From Methylocystaceae bacterium (GTDB taxonomy: Bacteria > Pseudomonadota > Alphaproteobacteria > Rhizobiales > Beijerinckiaceae), in contig RFXM01000002.1 of NCBI GenBank assembly GCA_009921565.1, positions 1 through 54,379 on the forward strand: 54,379 bases of DNA. The letters are read 5' to 3'. Numbering within the stretch: position 1 is the stretch's first letter; each line of letters starts with the position of its first letter. A program made the position numbers and the translations under genes. Shown piece after piece: positions 32,043 through 42,843 of the stretch. The notes beneath the pieces were generated by a model, which worked only from the letters and a program-made list of their open reading frames with translations, was not told where the DNA came from and ran no database searches.

Positions 32043-33101
32043 ATGACCGATCGCCTTCGCCAAAGCGCAGATCAGCCCTGCGCCATTTTACGCCAATTAC
32101 CCGAGGGATTTCTAGATTGTCCCGCGGATCGGCTGATACAGCTTCTGCCAGGGCCTACGCTATTTGATCTACCAGGCAAAGATCCCAGACCGCTTTTTAT
32201 CTCAACGCTCTTACACGGCAATGAGGATAGCGGATTAAACGCAATACAAACTGTCTTAAAGCAACAGCTATCTCGGGGGCTTAATCGTTCATTATTATTA
32301 TTTATTGGCAATGTCCGTGCGGCGGCTCAGCAGCGTCGAACGCTTCCAGACCAACTTGATTATAATCGAATATGGCCTGGAACCAAAATTATAGACCATC
32401 CACTTATTGATATGGCGCGGTCAATATATGATTACGCCGCGTGTCGACGTCCAATGGCAAGCATCGATATTCATAATAATACGGGTTTTAATCCGCCTTA
32501 TGGCTGCGTGCCGAAACTTGAGCCCCATTTCATCGCTTTGGCGCGAATGTTTTCCTCCTATATTGTTCATTTTGAGCGGCCTTTTGGTACGCATACGGCG
32601 GCTTTTTCCGCTCTCTGTCCGGCCGTGACGGTGGAATGTGGGAAGGCTGGAAAAGAATCGGCGACGCAACAGGCTGTTCGTTTGATTCAATCTTGTCTGG
32701 ATCTGAAGGCTTTTGACGATGAGATAAGAGCCCCGGATCAAATTGACCTGTTACGCACTTACGCTATTGTTAAGCCGCCGCGTGACGTCTCTATTTCTTT
32801 TGATGGTCAGCGCGCTGATTTTATTTTTCGTAAAGATATCGATCAGCTAAATTTCAAAGAAATACAGGCGGGCGAATTTTTTGGTTACGTTAAAAATGGT
32901 TTGCATAAATTAGAAATATTGCCTGGCGATGGTTTGGATTCCGCTCCTGGTGAATATTTTGATTATATTAATGGAAAAATATTTCTAAATAAAGCAGCAA
33001 TCCCCGCTATGCTGACGTGTGACCCGGAGGCTGTAAAACTAGATTGCCTATGTTATCTTATGCATCGCATTAATCTTGATGGCGTCAGGATTTATTCTTG
33101 A
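32043..33101 (+). CDS. M14 / succinylglutamate desuccinylase-aspartoacylase family protein
   Basis: LFISTLLHGNEDSGLNAIQTVL, DIHNNTGFNPPYGC, VTVECGKAGKES zinc carboxypeptidase-like motifs. Confidence 0.85.
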   Translation: MTDRLRQSADQPCAILRQLPEGFLDCPADRLIQLLPGPTLFDLPGKDPRPLFISTLLHGNEDSGLNAIQTVLKQQLSRGLNRSLLLFIGNVRAAAQQRRTLPDQLDYNRIWPGTKIIDHPLIDMARSIYDYAACRRPMASIDIHNNTGFNPPYGCVPKLEPHFIALARMFSSYIVHFERPFGTHTAAFSALCPAVTVECGKAGKESATQQAVRLIQSCLDLKAFDDEIRAPDQIDLLRTYAIVKPPRDVSISFDGQRADFIFRKDIDQLNFKEIQAGEFFGYVKNGLHKLEILPGDGLDSAPGEYFDYINGKIFLNKAAIPAMLTCDPEAVKLDCLCYLMHRINLDGVRIYS

Positions 33102-33107
33102 TGAATG

Positions 33108-34070
33108 TTACTTAAAAATAAATTGTGTAACAATTGGCGCATGGAGCGAGCCTATAATAGGATCATGCGCAAAGACTTCATCTTCTAATCCTTGGTTATA
33201 GATGGTCGTCTTTGTCCATACTTTTGTTAAAGTTTGAGAGGTAAGAATATGGTCAAGCAATTTGGCTTTTCCTGCGTGAATAACGCTGTAGGCCAGATTG
33301 TCGTTTAGTCTAGACTCAAGACTAAATAGTTCGCGATGAGATGTTTCAGGCTCATTTTGCTGGCCGCGGAGCAATTGTAAGGGCGCGTCATGCAAATCGG
33401 CGTTGAAATCGCCGCAAACTGCGATCTGCGCTTGTGCGTCTTGATCAAAAATTGTTTCGCAAAAGAGTCTCGTTTCTAACGCCTGTCCCTCTCTTTTCAT
33501 CATCGCGACAAATTGCCCTAAAATCCATGAACGGCTAGAGCCCAGACCACGGGCGGTAATCGTCGGCACTGGCCGCGGCGCGCGAAGATGTGAATTTACA
33601 ACATGAAGTTTAAGTCCATTGGGTAGGGATATCCGGGCGTAAAGGCTGGGGCGATCCCATTTTATTATAACTGTGGGCGGATCGACGCCACTGTCGCTTG
33701 GTGGACGCCATTCCCATTGCGGTAATAAATTATGATAGATTTGTTGATGATCTTCTATGGGCCAGCGACTGAGAATAACGAGGTTATGGATGTCGGCGGG
33801 CGCCTGAGTCTTTGGGTGTTGACTGCTCGCAACGAAATAATTTTCATATCGCGTTTCCGCAAGTAAATGGTCCAGGGCTTCCAAAGTCCGTGGGCTGCGC
33901 TTATGGCTTTTTTGACCATTAACTTCCTGAAGACAAATAATATCAAACTCTAGCTGACTCAGAAGGGGTTGGAGAACAGCCCGGCGCTTTGTAAATATCT
34001 CCTCGCGCCGGGGCGAATAGTCCAGATGCTCAAGATTGAAGGTCGCAAGTCGCAGGGTTAGCATGGGCAA
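33108..34070 (-). CDS. Endonuclease/exonuclease/phosphatase family protein
   Basis: LATFNLEHLD, DIICLQEVNGQKS, VVNSHLRAP, CGDFNADLHDAPL, LDHILTS; convergent with upstream gene. Confidence 0.9.
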   Translation of the reverse strand: MPMLTLRLATFNLEHLDYSPRREEIFTKRRAVLQPLLSQLEFDIICLQEVNGQKSHKRSPRTLEALDHLLAETRYENYFVASSQHPKTQAPADIHNLVILSRWPIEDHQQIYHNLLPQWEWRPPSDSGVDPPTVIIKWDRPSLYARISLPNGLKLHVVNSHLRAPRPVPTITARGLGSSRSWILGQFVAMMKREGQALETRLFCETIFDQDAQAQIAVCGDFNADLHDAPLQLLRGQQNEPETSHRELFSLESRLNDNLAYSVIHAGKAKLLDHILTSQTLTKVWTKTTIYNQGLEDEVFAHDPIIGSLHAPIVTQFIFK

Positions 34071-34209
34071 TAATTGCGCATCTTGCCCTTATGCGCCAGA
34101 ACTCTTAAAAAATTCGTCCCTTTCTCCGATCTGAGCTAATGGGAATGCGCTCGACCTCGCGCTGAAATCGGGTCACAATCAACTATTATTCGCTAGGAGA
34201 ATCGACGCG

Positions 34210-34905
34210 GTGTCCATATTCGACGGAATCCCCTTCTTTAAAGGGTTAGATGTTAAGCGCGTGGCGAAATTTGAGCGTCTTTGCCAACGGAAACGCTTCA
34301 GCGAAAATGAATTGGTTGTTGATTTTGACGATGAGTCCATGGACGTCTATTTCATCGTGGCCGGCGATGTCAGGGTTTTAAATCGCACTGCGGCGGGTAA
34401 AGAAATTATTCTAGGCGACTTTCATGCGGGAAATTTTTTTGGAGAAATGGCCGCAATTGACGCGGCGCATCGTTCGGCCAATGTCACGGCGCTGACAAAT
34501 GCAGAAGTATTGATCGTGCCGCCTGCTGTTTTCTGCGAGATTGTCTATAGCGAACCGCAAATATGTGAACGCTTGATGCGTATTTTCACCGATCGGGTAA
34601 GACAGCTCAATGCTCGCTTATTTGAACGCAGCGTTCTGGATTTGCGACATCGTCTTTATGCAGAGCTTCTGCGCATGTCTATTCCGCGGCAAGGCGCAAA
34701 AGATCAATCAATTGTTTCTCCACCCCCGTTTCAGCATGATTTAGCCGCGCGTATCGGATGTCGGCGCGAGCAAGTCAGCAGAGAATTAACGGCGATGATC
34801 GAGGACGGCTTGCTAGAGAAAGCGCGGGGCGGACTTGTTTTACCGCGTCCAAAATTACTCCAAAAGCGTATTCAAGATGCGATGAATGAAGTGGATTCAG
34901 GGTAG
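34210..34905 (+). CDS. Crp/Fnr-family transcriptional regulator (cAMP-binding-like domain)
   Basis: GTG start; FFGEMAAIDAAHRSANVTAL phosphate-binding-cassette-like motif, C-terminal HTH HDLAARIGCRREQVSRELTAM; no N-terminal Fnr Cys cluster. Confidence 0.9.
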   Translation: MSIFDGIPFFKGLDVKRVAKFERLCQRKRFSENELVVDFDDESMDVYFIVAGDVRVLNRTAAGKEIILGDFHAGNFFGEMAAIDAAHRSANVTALTNAEVLIVPPAVFCEIVYSEPQICERLMRIFTDRVRQLNARLFERSVLDLRHRLYAELLRMSIPRQGAKDQSIVSPPPFQHDLAARIGCRREQVSRELTAMIEDGLLEKARGGLVLPRPKLLQKRIQDAMNEVDSG

Positions 34906-35072
34906 CTTCGTTTGGCGTTATGAGGGATTTAGTTCTTGTTGCGGCATGTGATAGGGTAACCCCTCGCCCTGTCGCTATTCTTCAAGACGATTAGACGCTT
35001 GCACAAAATGGCGGTCGTTATCTCATTGGCTCTCTAGAGCGATTTTATTGGGATTTTGCAGGTCTTTAACCG

Positions 35073-35744
35073 ATGACGCGAGCGAGTGTTGAAAAATTTT
35101 GGAGAGATATTGCCGCCTCACATAAGGAGGGGGCGTTTGATGTATTGGCGTCAGGTTATGCTGATCCAAAGCGGGGTTATCATAATTGGAGTCATCTAGA
35201 GGATCTTCTAACGAAATTGGATATTCTTGAGGGATTGGCCACAAGGAAAGATCTTCTTATCGCAGCCATATTTTGGCATGACGCAGTTTTTGTAACGTAT
35301 GAGCCTGATGGGGCGCAGCGGCCCGATGCAGTGAATGTGCGCGCAAGCGCTGCGCTCTTTGAGACATACTCTTTACATTCTCCAGCCGACGCGCAGGCTG
35401 TTTGTGAGCTGATATTAGCGACAACAACACATCTAAGCGCGCAGGCGTCAGAAGGCCGCTATAAGGGGTTCTCCCAAGATTTTGACCTTTTCTTAGATCT
35501 AGATTTATCTTCGCTTGGCGCAAGTTGGCCGGTTTTTAGGAAAAATCTTGATCAGATTCATTTTGAGTATTCTTTAACGCCTCAGGAAATTTTTTATCAG
35601 GATCGTTTACGTATGTTTGAAAAATTCCAAAACTATAGCGTAAATTTATATCGCTTAAAGGAATCGCGCGACTTATGGCTGGCTCAAGCGCAAGAAAATA
35701 TTAAGCGTGCGCAAATTGAATTGCTTGAGTTATTGGCAAAATAA
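35073..35744 (+). CDS. Predicted HD-domain phosphohydrolase
   Basis: YHNWSHLEDLL ... AAIFWHDAVF ... LILATTTH HD-type metal-binding pattern. Confidence 0.85.
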   Translation: MTRASVEKFWRDIAASHKEGAFDVLASGYADPKRGYHNWSHLEDLLTKLDILEGLATRKDLLIAAIFWHDAVFVTYEPDGAQRPDAVNVRASAALFETYSLHSPADAQAVCELILATTTHLSAQASEGRYKGFSQDFDLFLDLDLSSLGASWPVFRKNLDQIHFEYSLTPQEIFYQDRLRMFEKFQNYSVNLYRLKESRDLWLAQAQENIKRAQIELLELLAK

Positions 35745-35772
35745 AACGGCGCCTAAAGGCGCCGTTTATTTC
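35743..35772. terminator. Bidirectional terminator between HD gene and amtB
   Basis: AAACGGCGCC-taaa-GGCGCCGTTT, A/T runs on both sides, convergent genes. Confidence 0.9.
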
Positions 35773-35788
35773 TTTTATCGCCTCTATT

Positions 35789-37261
35789 TTAGTAATTATA
35801 GGCGCGTTCGCCGTGATCAGTAATATCGAGGCCTTCGCGCTCTTGATCAGCGGCTGGGCGTAAGCCGACGATAAGATCGACAAGTTTATAGATGATCGCC
35901 GACCCAACGCCAGACCAGATCAGCGTCGCGGCAACTGCTATTCCTTGAGCTTTGAGCTGCGTCACGAGATTATAGACGCCCGTATAATCGGTGAGGTTGG
36001 TGTAATCAGTTATTCCAATCCCTCCGAGTTCTGGATTAACAAGAATGCCGGTCGCAAGCGCTCCAGTAATGCCGCCAATGCAATGCACGCCAAAGACGTC
36101 GAGCGCGTCATCATAGCCTACGGCTTTCTTGACGACATCAACGAAGAACACGCAAATTGGGGAGACGGCGAGACCAAGAACGATTGCGCCCATTGGTCCT
36201 GCGTAACCCGAAGCAGGCGTAACCGCGACCAGGCCAGCAACAGCGCCTGTGATCATGCCAAGCAGAGATGGCTTACCTTTTAGGATCCATTCTGCAACCA
36301 TCCATGACAGCGTTGCGGCTGCAGTCGCGACCATCGTATTGACGAAGGCAAGCGCGGTTGTGCCGTTGGCTTCCAGGTTTGATCCTGCGTTGAAGCCAAA
36401 CCAGCCGACCCAGAGCAGCGAAGCGCCGATCATTGACATCGTCAGGGAGTGAGGCGCGAAGGATTCTCTGCCAAAGCCGACCCGGCGACCAACCATGATT
36501 GCGCCAACTAGTCCGGCAATACCAGCGTTGATATGCACAACAGTGCCGCCTGCAAAATCAAGCGCGCCCTTAGCCGCAAGCCATCCTACAGAGGCGTTAA
36601 TCCCATCAAGTTTTGCTTGCGCCGCAGCTTTTTCTACATCGCTTTTTGCAGCAGCCAATTGCGTGGCGGCGTCAACTAAGGCGTTTGGATCCGCAATACC
36701 CCAAACCCAATGAGCGACCGGGAAATAAATGACCGTGACCCAAAGCAAGACAAAAAGCAGGATTGCTGAGAACTTCATCCGCTCTGCAAAAGCGCCGATG
36801 ATCAACGCTGGCGTAATCATGGCGAAGGTCATTTGAAACACCATGAAGGCATATTCAGGAATGACATGTCCGGGCGTGAATGTCGGCGCAAGGGAAGAGC
36901 CCGTAACGCCTTTGAGGAAGATTTTATTCAAGCCGCCAATATACGGGCTGAGCGACCCGCCATCGCCAAATGCGACCGAATAGCCGTAAAGCGACCAGAT
37001 AACGCCCACGAGCGCAACGATTGCAAAAGTTTGAGAAAGAATAGAGAGCATGTTTTTCGTGCGCACCAAACCGCCATAAAACAAGGCCAGGCCTGGTATC
37101 GACATCATTAAAACAAGAAGGCTTGAGGTAAGCATCCAGGTTGTATCGCCTGGATTTGGCGTTGGATCATTACCTGCGATAGCGGGCGAGGCCAGCAATA
37201 AAAGCGCTGTTCCCGCGATCAGCGAAGACGCTTTGGCGCTTCGTGGCAGAAGAACTTGCAT
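35789..37261 (-). CDS. amtB: Ammonium transporter
   Basis: TTWMLTSSLLVLMMSIPGLALFYGGLVRTKNMLSIL, GALDFAGGTVVHINAGIAGLVGAIMVGRR, DDALDVFGVHCIGGITGALATGI. Confidence 0.97.
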   Translation of the reverse strand: MQVLLPRSAKASSLIAGTALLLLASPAIAGNDPTPNPGDTTWMLTSSLLVLMMSIPGLALFYGGLVRTKNMLSILSQTFAIVALVGVIWSLYGYSVAFGDGGSLSPYIGGLNKIFLKGVTGSSLAPTFTPGHVIPEYAFMVFQMTFAMITPALIIGAFAERMKFSAILLFVLLWVTVIYFPVAHWVWGIADPNALVDAATQLAAAKSDVEKAAAQAKLDGINASVGWLAAKGALDFAGGTVVHINAGIAGLVGAIMVGRRVGFGRESFAPHSLTMSMIGASLLWVGWFGFNAGSNLEANGTTALAFVNTMVATAAATLSWMVAEWILKGKPSLLGMITGAVAGLVAVTPASGYAGPMGAIVLGLAVSPICVFFVDVVKKAVGYDDALDVFGVHCIGGITGALATGILVNPELGGIGITDYTNLTDYTGVYNLVTQLKAQGIAVAATLIWSGVGSAIIYKLVDLIVGLRPAADQEREGLDITDHGERAYNY

Positions 37262-37294
37262 TCGGTTAGCTCCTGAAATTTCGCGAGAGGGTGA

Positions 37295-37702
<408 letters not shown>

Positions 37703-37821
37703 TCAAGAGGCCGCTGCGTCTAAGTCCTTGATCCTGAGATCATAACAACGATCAGCCCCAACTCTGGCTGGAGCTAAATTTTAATGGCAACTCGTCTAAT
37801 GCTTAATCGTTAGGCTACTGC

Positions 37822-38709
37822 CTAATTTCTAGGACGTAGGCGAATAAGACCCTCTTGCGCCACTGACGCCACCAATTTGCCGTTGCGTGTAAAGATTTGT
37901 CCTCGGGTTAGGGCGCGGGCATGGCCGGCGATAGGACTTTCTTGCGCATAGAGCAGCCAGTCATCGACCCGAAACGCATTATGCAGCCAGAGGGCGTGGT
38001 CGAGACTAGCGACTTGCAAGTGTGGATCAAAAATTGTCCGTCCATGTGCAAGGAGCGCAGTATTGAGCAGCGTCATGTCCGACAAATAAGCAAGGATCGC
38101 GCTGTGGACCGCTTGCTCATCGGGTAGGGGACCGCGAATACGAAACCAGATGAACTGCTCAGCACTTTTATTTTTTTGAGGAAACAGCATTGTTTCCGGA
38201 GAGACGATCCGCATATCGAGCGGACTTGGTTTTTCAAGCCAAAGTTTTGCAGGGTCAGGTAGGAAAGCGCGAAATCGTCCAACAAGCGCATGCATATCAT
38301 CGAGCGTTTCTGGATCAGGAACGACGGGACCCGCCATTGCGTGGGATAAGCCGTCCTCACCTAATTGATAGGAAGCTTCTAACGAAAAAATCGTGACGCC
38401 TTCCTGCGTCGCGTTACATCGTCTTGTCGTGAAGCTTCTACCGTCCCGAATGCGCTCAACTTGAAAATCAATTGGCTTTTTGGGATTGCCGGCAAGAACA
38501 AAATAGCCATGCAAAGAATGCGCATGTCGATCATTGCTGACAGTTCGCGTCGCAGCCACGAGCGCTTGAGCAATCGCTTGGCCGCCATAGACCTGTTTAC
38601 CTGCGCTACTGGGGCTGTAGCCGCGAAACCGATCTCCGCCGACGTCTTCGAGATCGAGCAGAGAGAGTAGTTCAGTTGCCGGAAAATCTGGGGGAGCGCT
38701 AGTGGTCAA
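37822..38709 (-). CDS. tesB: Acyl-CoA thioesterase II
   Basis: [75 protein letters not shown]. Confidence 0.94.
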   Translation of the reverse strand: MTTSAPPDFPATELLSLLDLEDVGGDRFRGYSPSSAGKQVYGGQAIAQALVAATRTVSNDRHAHSLHGYFVLAGNPKKPIDFQVERIRDGRSFTTRRCNATQEGVTIFSLEASYQLGEDGLSHAMAGPVVPDPETLDDMHALVGRFRAFLPDPAKLWLEKPSPLDMRIVSPETMLFPQKNKSAEQFIWFRIRGPLPDEQAVHSAILAYLSDMTLLNTALLAHGRTIFDPHLQVASLDHALWLHNAFRVDDWLLYAQESPIAGHARALTRGQIFTRNGKLVASVAQEGLIRLRPRN

Positions 38710-38930
38710 TCGATTTTGCGCGCTTCTTCCGGCAACATGATTGGAATGCCGTCACGGATTGGATAGGCGAGTTTGGCCGATCTTGAGATTAATTCCTGAC
38801 GCGCGCGATCATATTCCAATGTTGTCTTAGTCAGGGGACAAACAAGTATCTCAAGTAAACGCGGATCGACCTTTGTTGTTTCTGGCTCTGCGCCGGCGCT
38901 AGTATTTTCAGTTTGATCAGAATGAGTCAT
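38706..38930 (-). CDS. Trm112 family protein
   Basis: [51 protein letters not shown]; overlaps tesB start by 4 nt. Confidence 0.93.
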   Translation of the reverse strand: MTHSDQTENTSAGAEPETTKVDPRLLEILVCPLTKTTLEYDRARQELISRSAKLAYPIRDGIPIMLPEEARKID

Positions 38931-38979
38931 GTTTTAGTTCCATGTTAGGGCGTGAGTGTAAATAAGCTGATCTAACGCC

Positions 38980-39639
38980 TTAATGCCACTTGGATATCTC
39001 TCTGCCACGCTCAGCCAGATCGATTTTTGCAAGAGTGATCAGCGTTTCCGCGCGTGTTTTCAGATCGATCGCTTCTATTAAGGCTTGTTTTTCATTGGAG
39101 CCAAACGGACACATCATTGCAAGCGCATTAACGAGAGTTTCTGTTGGAGCGGCGTCAATACTACCCCAATCAATTTCAAGATTAGATGCTTCAGCAAAGG
39201 TGCGTAGCATAGAGATCATGCCAGCGCGGTCGACAGAATTCTCGCCGGCGCCGGGAAGGAGATCTGCAGAAAAACGTAAATAGTCCACCTGGAAGCGACG
39301 ATAAGGCGTTCCGGAAGTCACTTCTTTTAATATGCTGAAACGAGATACGCCGCTGAGGGTGATTAGATAGCGACCATCTCCGGTTTCAACGAACCGAGTA
39401 ATCCGCCCCACGCAGCCCACGCTAAAGAGTTCGCTGGTGGCGGTTTCATTTTGTTGGGGTTGAATCATGCCAATCATTCTATCTGTGGCGATAGCGCTTT
39501 CGACAAGCGCGAGATAGCGGGGTTCAAAGATATTGAGCGGTAATTCGCTGCGCGGCAATAGAACAGCTCCTGCGAGCGGAAATATTGGGATGATTTGAGG
39601 TATCTCCTCTATTGTTCCGTAAGGGCGGTTCAAGCTCAT
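38980..39639 (-). CDS. LON peptidase substrate-binding domain protein
   Basis: IPIFPLAGAVLLPRSELPLNIFEPRYLALVESAIATDRMIGMIQP, GCVGRITRFVETGDGRYLITLSG. Confidence 0.92.
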   Translation of the reverse strand: MSLNRPYGTIEEIPQIIPIFPLAGAVLLPRSELPLNIFEPRYLALVESAIATDRMIGMIQPQQNETATSELFSVGCVGRITRFVETGDGRYLITLSGVSRFSILKEVTSGTPYRRFQVDYLRFSADLLPGAGENSVDRAGMISMLRTFAEASNLEIDWGSIDAAPTETLVNALAMMCPFGSNEKQALIEAIDLKTRAETLITLAKIDLAERGREISKWH

Positions 39640-39656
39640 TGCTGCGGGTTCTTTCC

Positions 39657-40547
39657 TTATGAAAAGAGCAGGCCGGAGAGTTTCCGGCGCGCTTGAACAG
39701 TCGCGCTGTCCATCGGACCCCAGGCCTCAAAGAACAGCACAAGTTGTTTTCGGGCTCCGTCATCTTGCCAATTACGGTCGCGCCGGATGATTTCAAGGAG
39801 GGCTTGCGCCGCTTCTTCTCGCTTATTCTCGGCATTCAGGGCAAGCGCGAGATCAAAGTAGGCCTGAAGATTATTGGGATCTTGCTGGATTTTGCGCTGC
39901 AGTTCGCTTGTCTGCCCAAGATCTGCTGCGCGTTCGGCATTGGCGATCGCGGCAAGAACAGAGGCGACATCGGCGTCTTTAAGCAAAGATTCAGGCAGGC
40001 GTTCTAACAAGGCTTTGGCTGAGTCAATTTGTTGTGCGTCAACATACAGGCGTGCGAGAATGGCGAATGCTTTGGGATCAAGCGGTTCTTTACTCGTCAA
40101 TTCCGCAAGCAAGGCGTGCGCCCCGGCGATATCGCCTTGTGTGACCATTTCTTTCGCTGCGCTGAGTAGATCGGCGTTATCTTCAATTGGCCCGAGTAAG
40201 CGCTCCAAAAAACCTTTTACTTGATCAAAAGGCAATGCGCCTACAAAGCCGTCTACGGGTCGGCCGCGTTGAAAGGCGATTACCGCCGGCGCAGAGGCGA
40301 TGCCTAATTGATCGGCGATTGCTCGTCCGGAGGCGATATTTAAATGCGCAAGACGAACCTTGCCTTGAGCGGCGTCAATCAAGCGCTCGAGATGGGATTT
40401 AATTTCATTGCAGGCCGCTTGCGTTTCTGACCAGATATTCACGATGACAAGTTTACGCAATGACTCTTCAAGCACGTCTTGTCGAAAACGCGACTCTGTC
40501 GTTTCGATAATTTCCTGAGCTGTTGGCGTCGGGGACGTGTCGGCCAT
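39657..40547 (-). CDS. Thioredoxin/TPR co-chaperone-like protein (YbbN/CnoX-like)
   Basis: N-terminal thioredoxin fold (VIVNIWSETQAACNEIKSHLERL..., GIASAPAVIAFQRGRPVDGFVGAL) plus C-terminal TPR region; CxxC is QAAC. Confidence 0.9.
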   Translation of the reverse strand: MADTSPTPTAQEIIETTESRFRQDVLEESLRKLVIVNIWSETQAACNEIKSHLERLIDAAQGKVRLAHLNIASGRAIADQLGIASAPAVIAFQRGRPVDGFVGALPFDQVKGFLERLLGPIEDNADLLSAAKEMVTQGDIAGAHALLAELTSKEPLDPKAFAILARLYVDAQQIDSAKALLERLPESLLKDADVASVLAAIANAERAADLGQTSELQRKIQQDPNNLQAYFDLALALNAENKREEAAQALLEIIRRDRNWQDDGARKQLVLFFEAWGPMDSATVQARRKLSGLLFS

Positions 40548-40556
40548 TTACTCTCC

Positions 40557-41240
40557 TCAATCGGCTTGTTTAATAAATGTTAGATAGGCCGGACGCCTAC
40601 CTGCTGCTATCGCTTTGGCTTCATATTTTGTTTGCGTCCAGTTGGGCCAGGGTTGGCGCCAATCATCCGCTACTGCCGCCTTCCAACGGAAGGCGGGGCA
40701 TGCTTGAAAACGAGCCAAGGTCCAGGCGGCATAGTCGTCTATATCGGTAGCAAAACGCAATTGGGCGTTGGGTTTCATGACCCGGGTCAATCGGCTCAGG
40801 TTAGCTTGCGAGACAAAGCGGCGTTTTCGATGGCGCCTCTTTGGCCAAGGGTCAGGATAGAAAAGATAAACGCAAGCCAGGCTTTCGTCGGGCAAAAGAT
40901 CTAAAATTTGAGCGGCGTCACCTTGATGGAGAGAAATATTAGTTAGTCCGCGCCCGTCTATCTTTGAGAGTAGTTTGGCTACGCCATTCACAAAGGGTTC
41001 GCAGCCAATAAAATCAACTTCCGGAGACAGGCTGGCGGCTTCTATCAAATGCTCCCCGCCGCCAAATCCAATTTCAAGACATGTGTCGCGGCCCTCTCGC
41101 AATTTGATAGGGCCTGTGAGATTAAGCAAGAGCTTGGGCAAAAGCGAGGTCATAAGCTCGCTTTGTCTCTGGCGCAGGGCTTTGCCCTTGGAGCGTCCGT
41201 AGAGTCTGCTGCGCGCGGCGATCTCGTTGGTCATTTTCAA
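40557..41240 (-). CDS. trmB: tRNA (guanosine-46-N7)-methyltransferase
   Basis: RSRLYGRSKGKALRQRQ, CLEIGFGGGEHLIEAA, CVYLFYPDPWPKRRHRKRRFV. Confidence 0.96.
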   Translation of the reverse strand: MKMTNEIAARSRLYGRSKGKALRQRQSELMTSLLPKLLLNLTGPIKLREGRDTCLEIGFGGGEHLIEAASLSPEVDFIGCEPFVNGVAKLLSKIDGRGLTNISLHQGDAAQILDLLPDESLACVYLFYPDPWPKRRHRKRRFVSQANLSRLTRVMKPNAQLRFATDIDDYAAWTLARFQACPAFRWKAAVADDWRQPWPNWTQTKYEAKAIAAGRRPAYLTFIKQAD

Positions 41241-41257
41241 TCAAGAATTAAAGTAAT

Positions 41258-41281
41258 TATGGCCGGGCAAGCCCGGCCATA
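41258..41281. other. 11-bp inverted repeat between metK and trmB
   Basis: TATGGCCGGGC-AA-GCCCGGCCATA; terminator-like but without a strong T-run. Confidence 0.6.
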
Positions 41282-41305
41282 GTGAGGCTTAGTTTCTTGC
41301 CGCTA

Positions 41306-42496
41306 TTATCGAAAATGTGATTTCAGCTGATCGACAAGATCGGTCTTTTCCCAAGAAAACCCACCATCTGAGTCTGGCGTGCGGCCGAAATGGCCATAGC
41401 TTGAGGTGCGGGCGTAAATTGGTCGATTGAGCTGCAGATGTTCGCGAATGCCGCGGGGCGTCAATCTGATGAGTTGCGGCAGCACAGCTTCAAGCTTGTC
41501 CTCCGGCGCCTGTCCAGTACCATGAAGATCTACGTAAATAGAAAGCGGTTCGGCGACGCCAATGGCGTAGGAGAGCTGTAGCGTGCATCGATCGGCTAAG
41601 CCAGCAGCGACGACGTTTTTCGCTAAATAACGGGCGGCATAGGCTGCAGACCGATCAACCTTAGTTGGATCTTTGCCAGAGAACGCGCCGCCGCCATGGG
41701 GCGCGGCGCCGCCATAGGTATCCACAATGATCTTACGCCCCGTTAAGCCAGTGTCGCCATCAGGCCCGCCAATAAAGAACTTGCCGGTTGGATTAATATG
41801 CCAGACGGTATTGTTCGTGATCCAGTCTTTTGGCAGCGCTTCTCGGATATAAGGCTCAGCAATGCGGCGGATGTCAGCTGGCGAGAGATTTTCATCTATG
41901 TGCTGATGAGATAGGACAATCTGCGTCGCTTCAACTGGCTTGCCATTCTCATAACGAACCGTGACTTGGCTTTTGGCGTCTGGACCTAAGCCTTTTTCTT
42001 TGCCGCTGTGGCGGGCATTTGCAAGCAGCTCGAGTATTTTATGAGAATAATACAAAGGCGCAGGCATTAACTCAGGAGTTTCGCGAACGGCATAGCCAAA
42101 CATGATGCCTTGATCGCCAGCGCCTTCATCCTTATTGCCGGCGGCGTCGACGCCTTGCGCAATATCTACAGATTGCTCGTGCAATAGAACTTCTATGTTT
42201 GCTGTGTTCCAATGAAATCCGTGCTGTTCATAACCAATGGCGCGAATTGCTTTACGCGCAATTTCTGCAATCCTTTCAAAAGGAATGTGAGGGCCTCTCA
42301 CTTCACCGGCGATTACAACTCGATTTGTTGTGCATAATGTTTCGGCCGCAACGCGGATGGCGTAAGGGTCAATGCCGGCTTTTACGCCTTCACGAAAAAA
42401 CTCATCCACGATTTCATCGGAAATGCGGTCGCTAACTTTATCAGGATGACCTTCTGAAACGGACTCGCTGGTGAATAGATAATTTTTGCGGGTCAA
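41306..42496 (-). CDS. metK: S-adenosylmethionine synthetase
   Basis: [82 protein letters not shown] start at 42496 preceded by gggaggtcgtcac (SD); ORF track GTG start 42538. Confidence 0.97.
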   Translation of the reverse strand: MTRKNYLFTSESVSEGHPDKVSDRISDEIVDEFFREGVKAGIDPYAIRVAAETLCTTNRVVIAGEVRGPHIPFERIAEIARKAIRAIGYEQHGFHWNTANIEVLLHEQSVDIAQGVDAAGNKDEGAGDQGIMFGYAVRETPELMPAPLYYSHKILELLANARHSGKEKGLGPDAKSQVTVRYENGKPVEATQIVLSHQHIDENLSPADIRRIAEPYIREALPKDWITNNTVWHINPTGKFFIGGPDGDTGLTGRKIIVDTYGGAAPHGGGAFSGKDPTKVDRSAAYAARYLAKNVVAAGLADRCTLQLSYAIGVAEPLSIYVDLHGTGQAPEDKLEAVLPQLIRLTPRGIREHLQLNRPIYARTSSYGHFGRTPDSDGGFSWEKTDLVDQLKSHFR

Positions 42497-42659
42497 GTGA
42501 CGACCTCCCAATTTCCCTAGAGTAGGTTGATGGATCACCGCGTGAATTTAGTAACCAGGAAGGGGTTAAAATCACGCTTGAGGTGAAATTTACGCGTTAC
42601 GCATGTTTCGCAGATCGACAAATTGGCAGGCTGCAAAAACAAAAACCAGAAATTAAGCA

Positions 42660-42808
42660 AAATCCTCTGCCAGCCGCCGTTCGTTTCGTCAAGCCGTAAC
42701 CGGGAAGGGCGTTCGTTATAGAGAACTGCTGGCTGGCAGTCCAAGGCAGAGCCCCAAAGCCCCTAAGAAATGTCTCTTCTCCTGGTGAGGGCTTCGTGTG
42801 AACTAAGA
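42660..42808 (-). ncRNA. Candidate structured RNA / metK leader
   Basis: Minus-strand TATAAT at 42819-42814, then hairpin AAGCCCT...AGGGGCTT and long-range stem CTGCCAGC/GCTGGCAG with alternative CTCTGCC/GGCAGAG; no coding potential of note. Confidence 0.4.
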
Positions 42809-42843
42809 TCAAAATTATAGAGGATAGAGGGGCTTGCGAGCGC

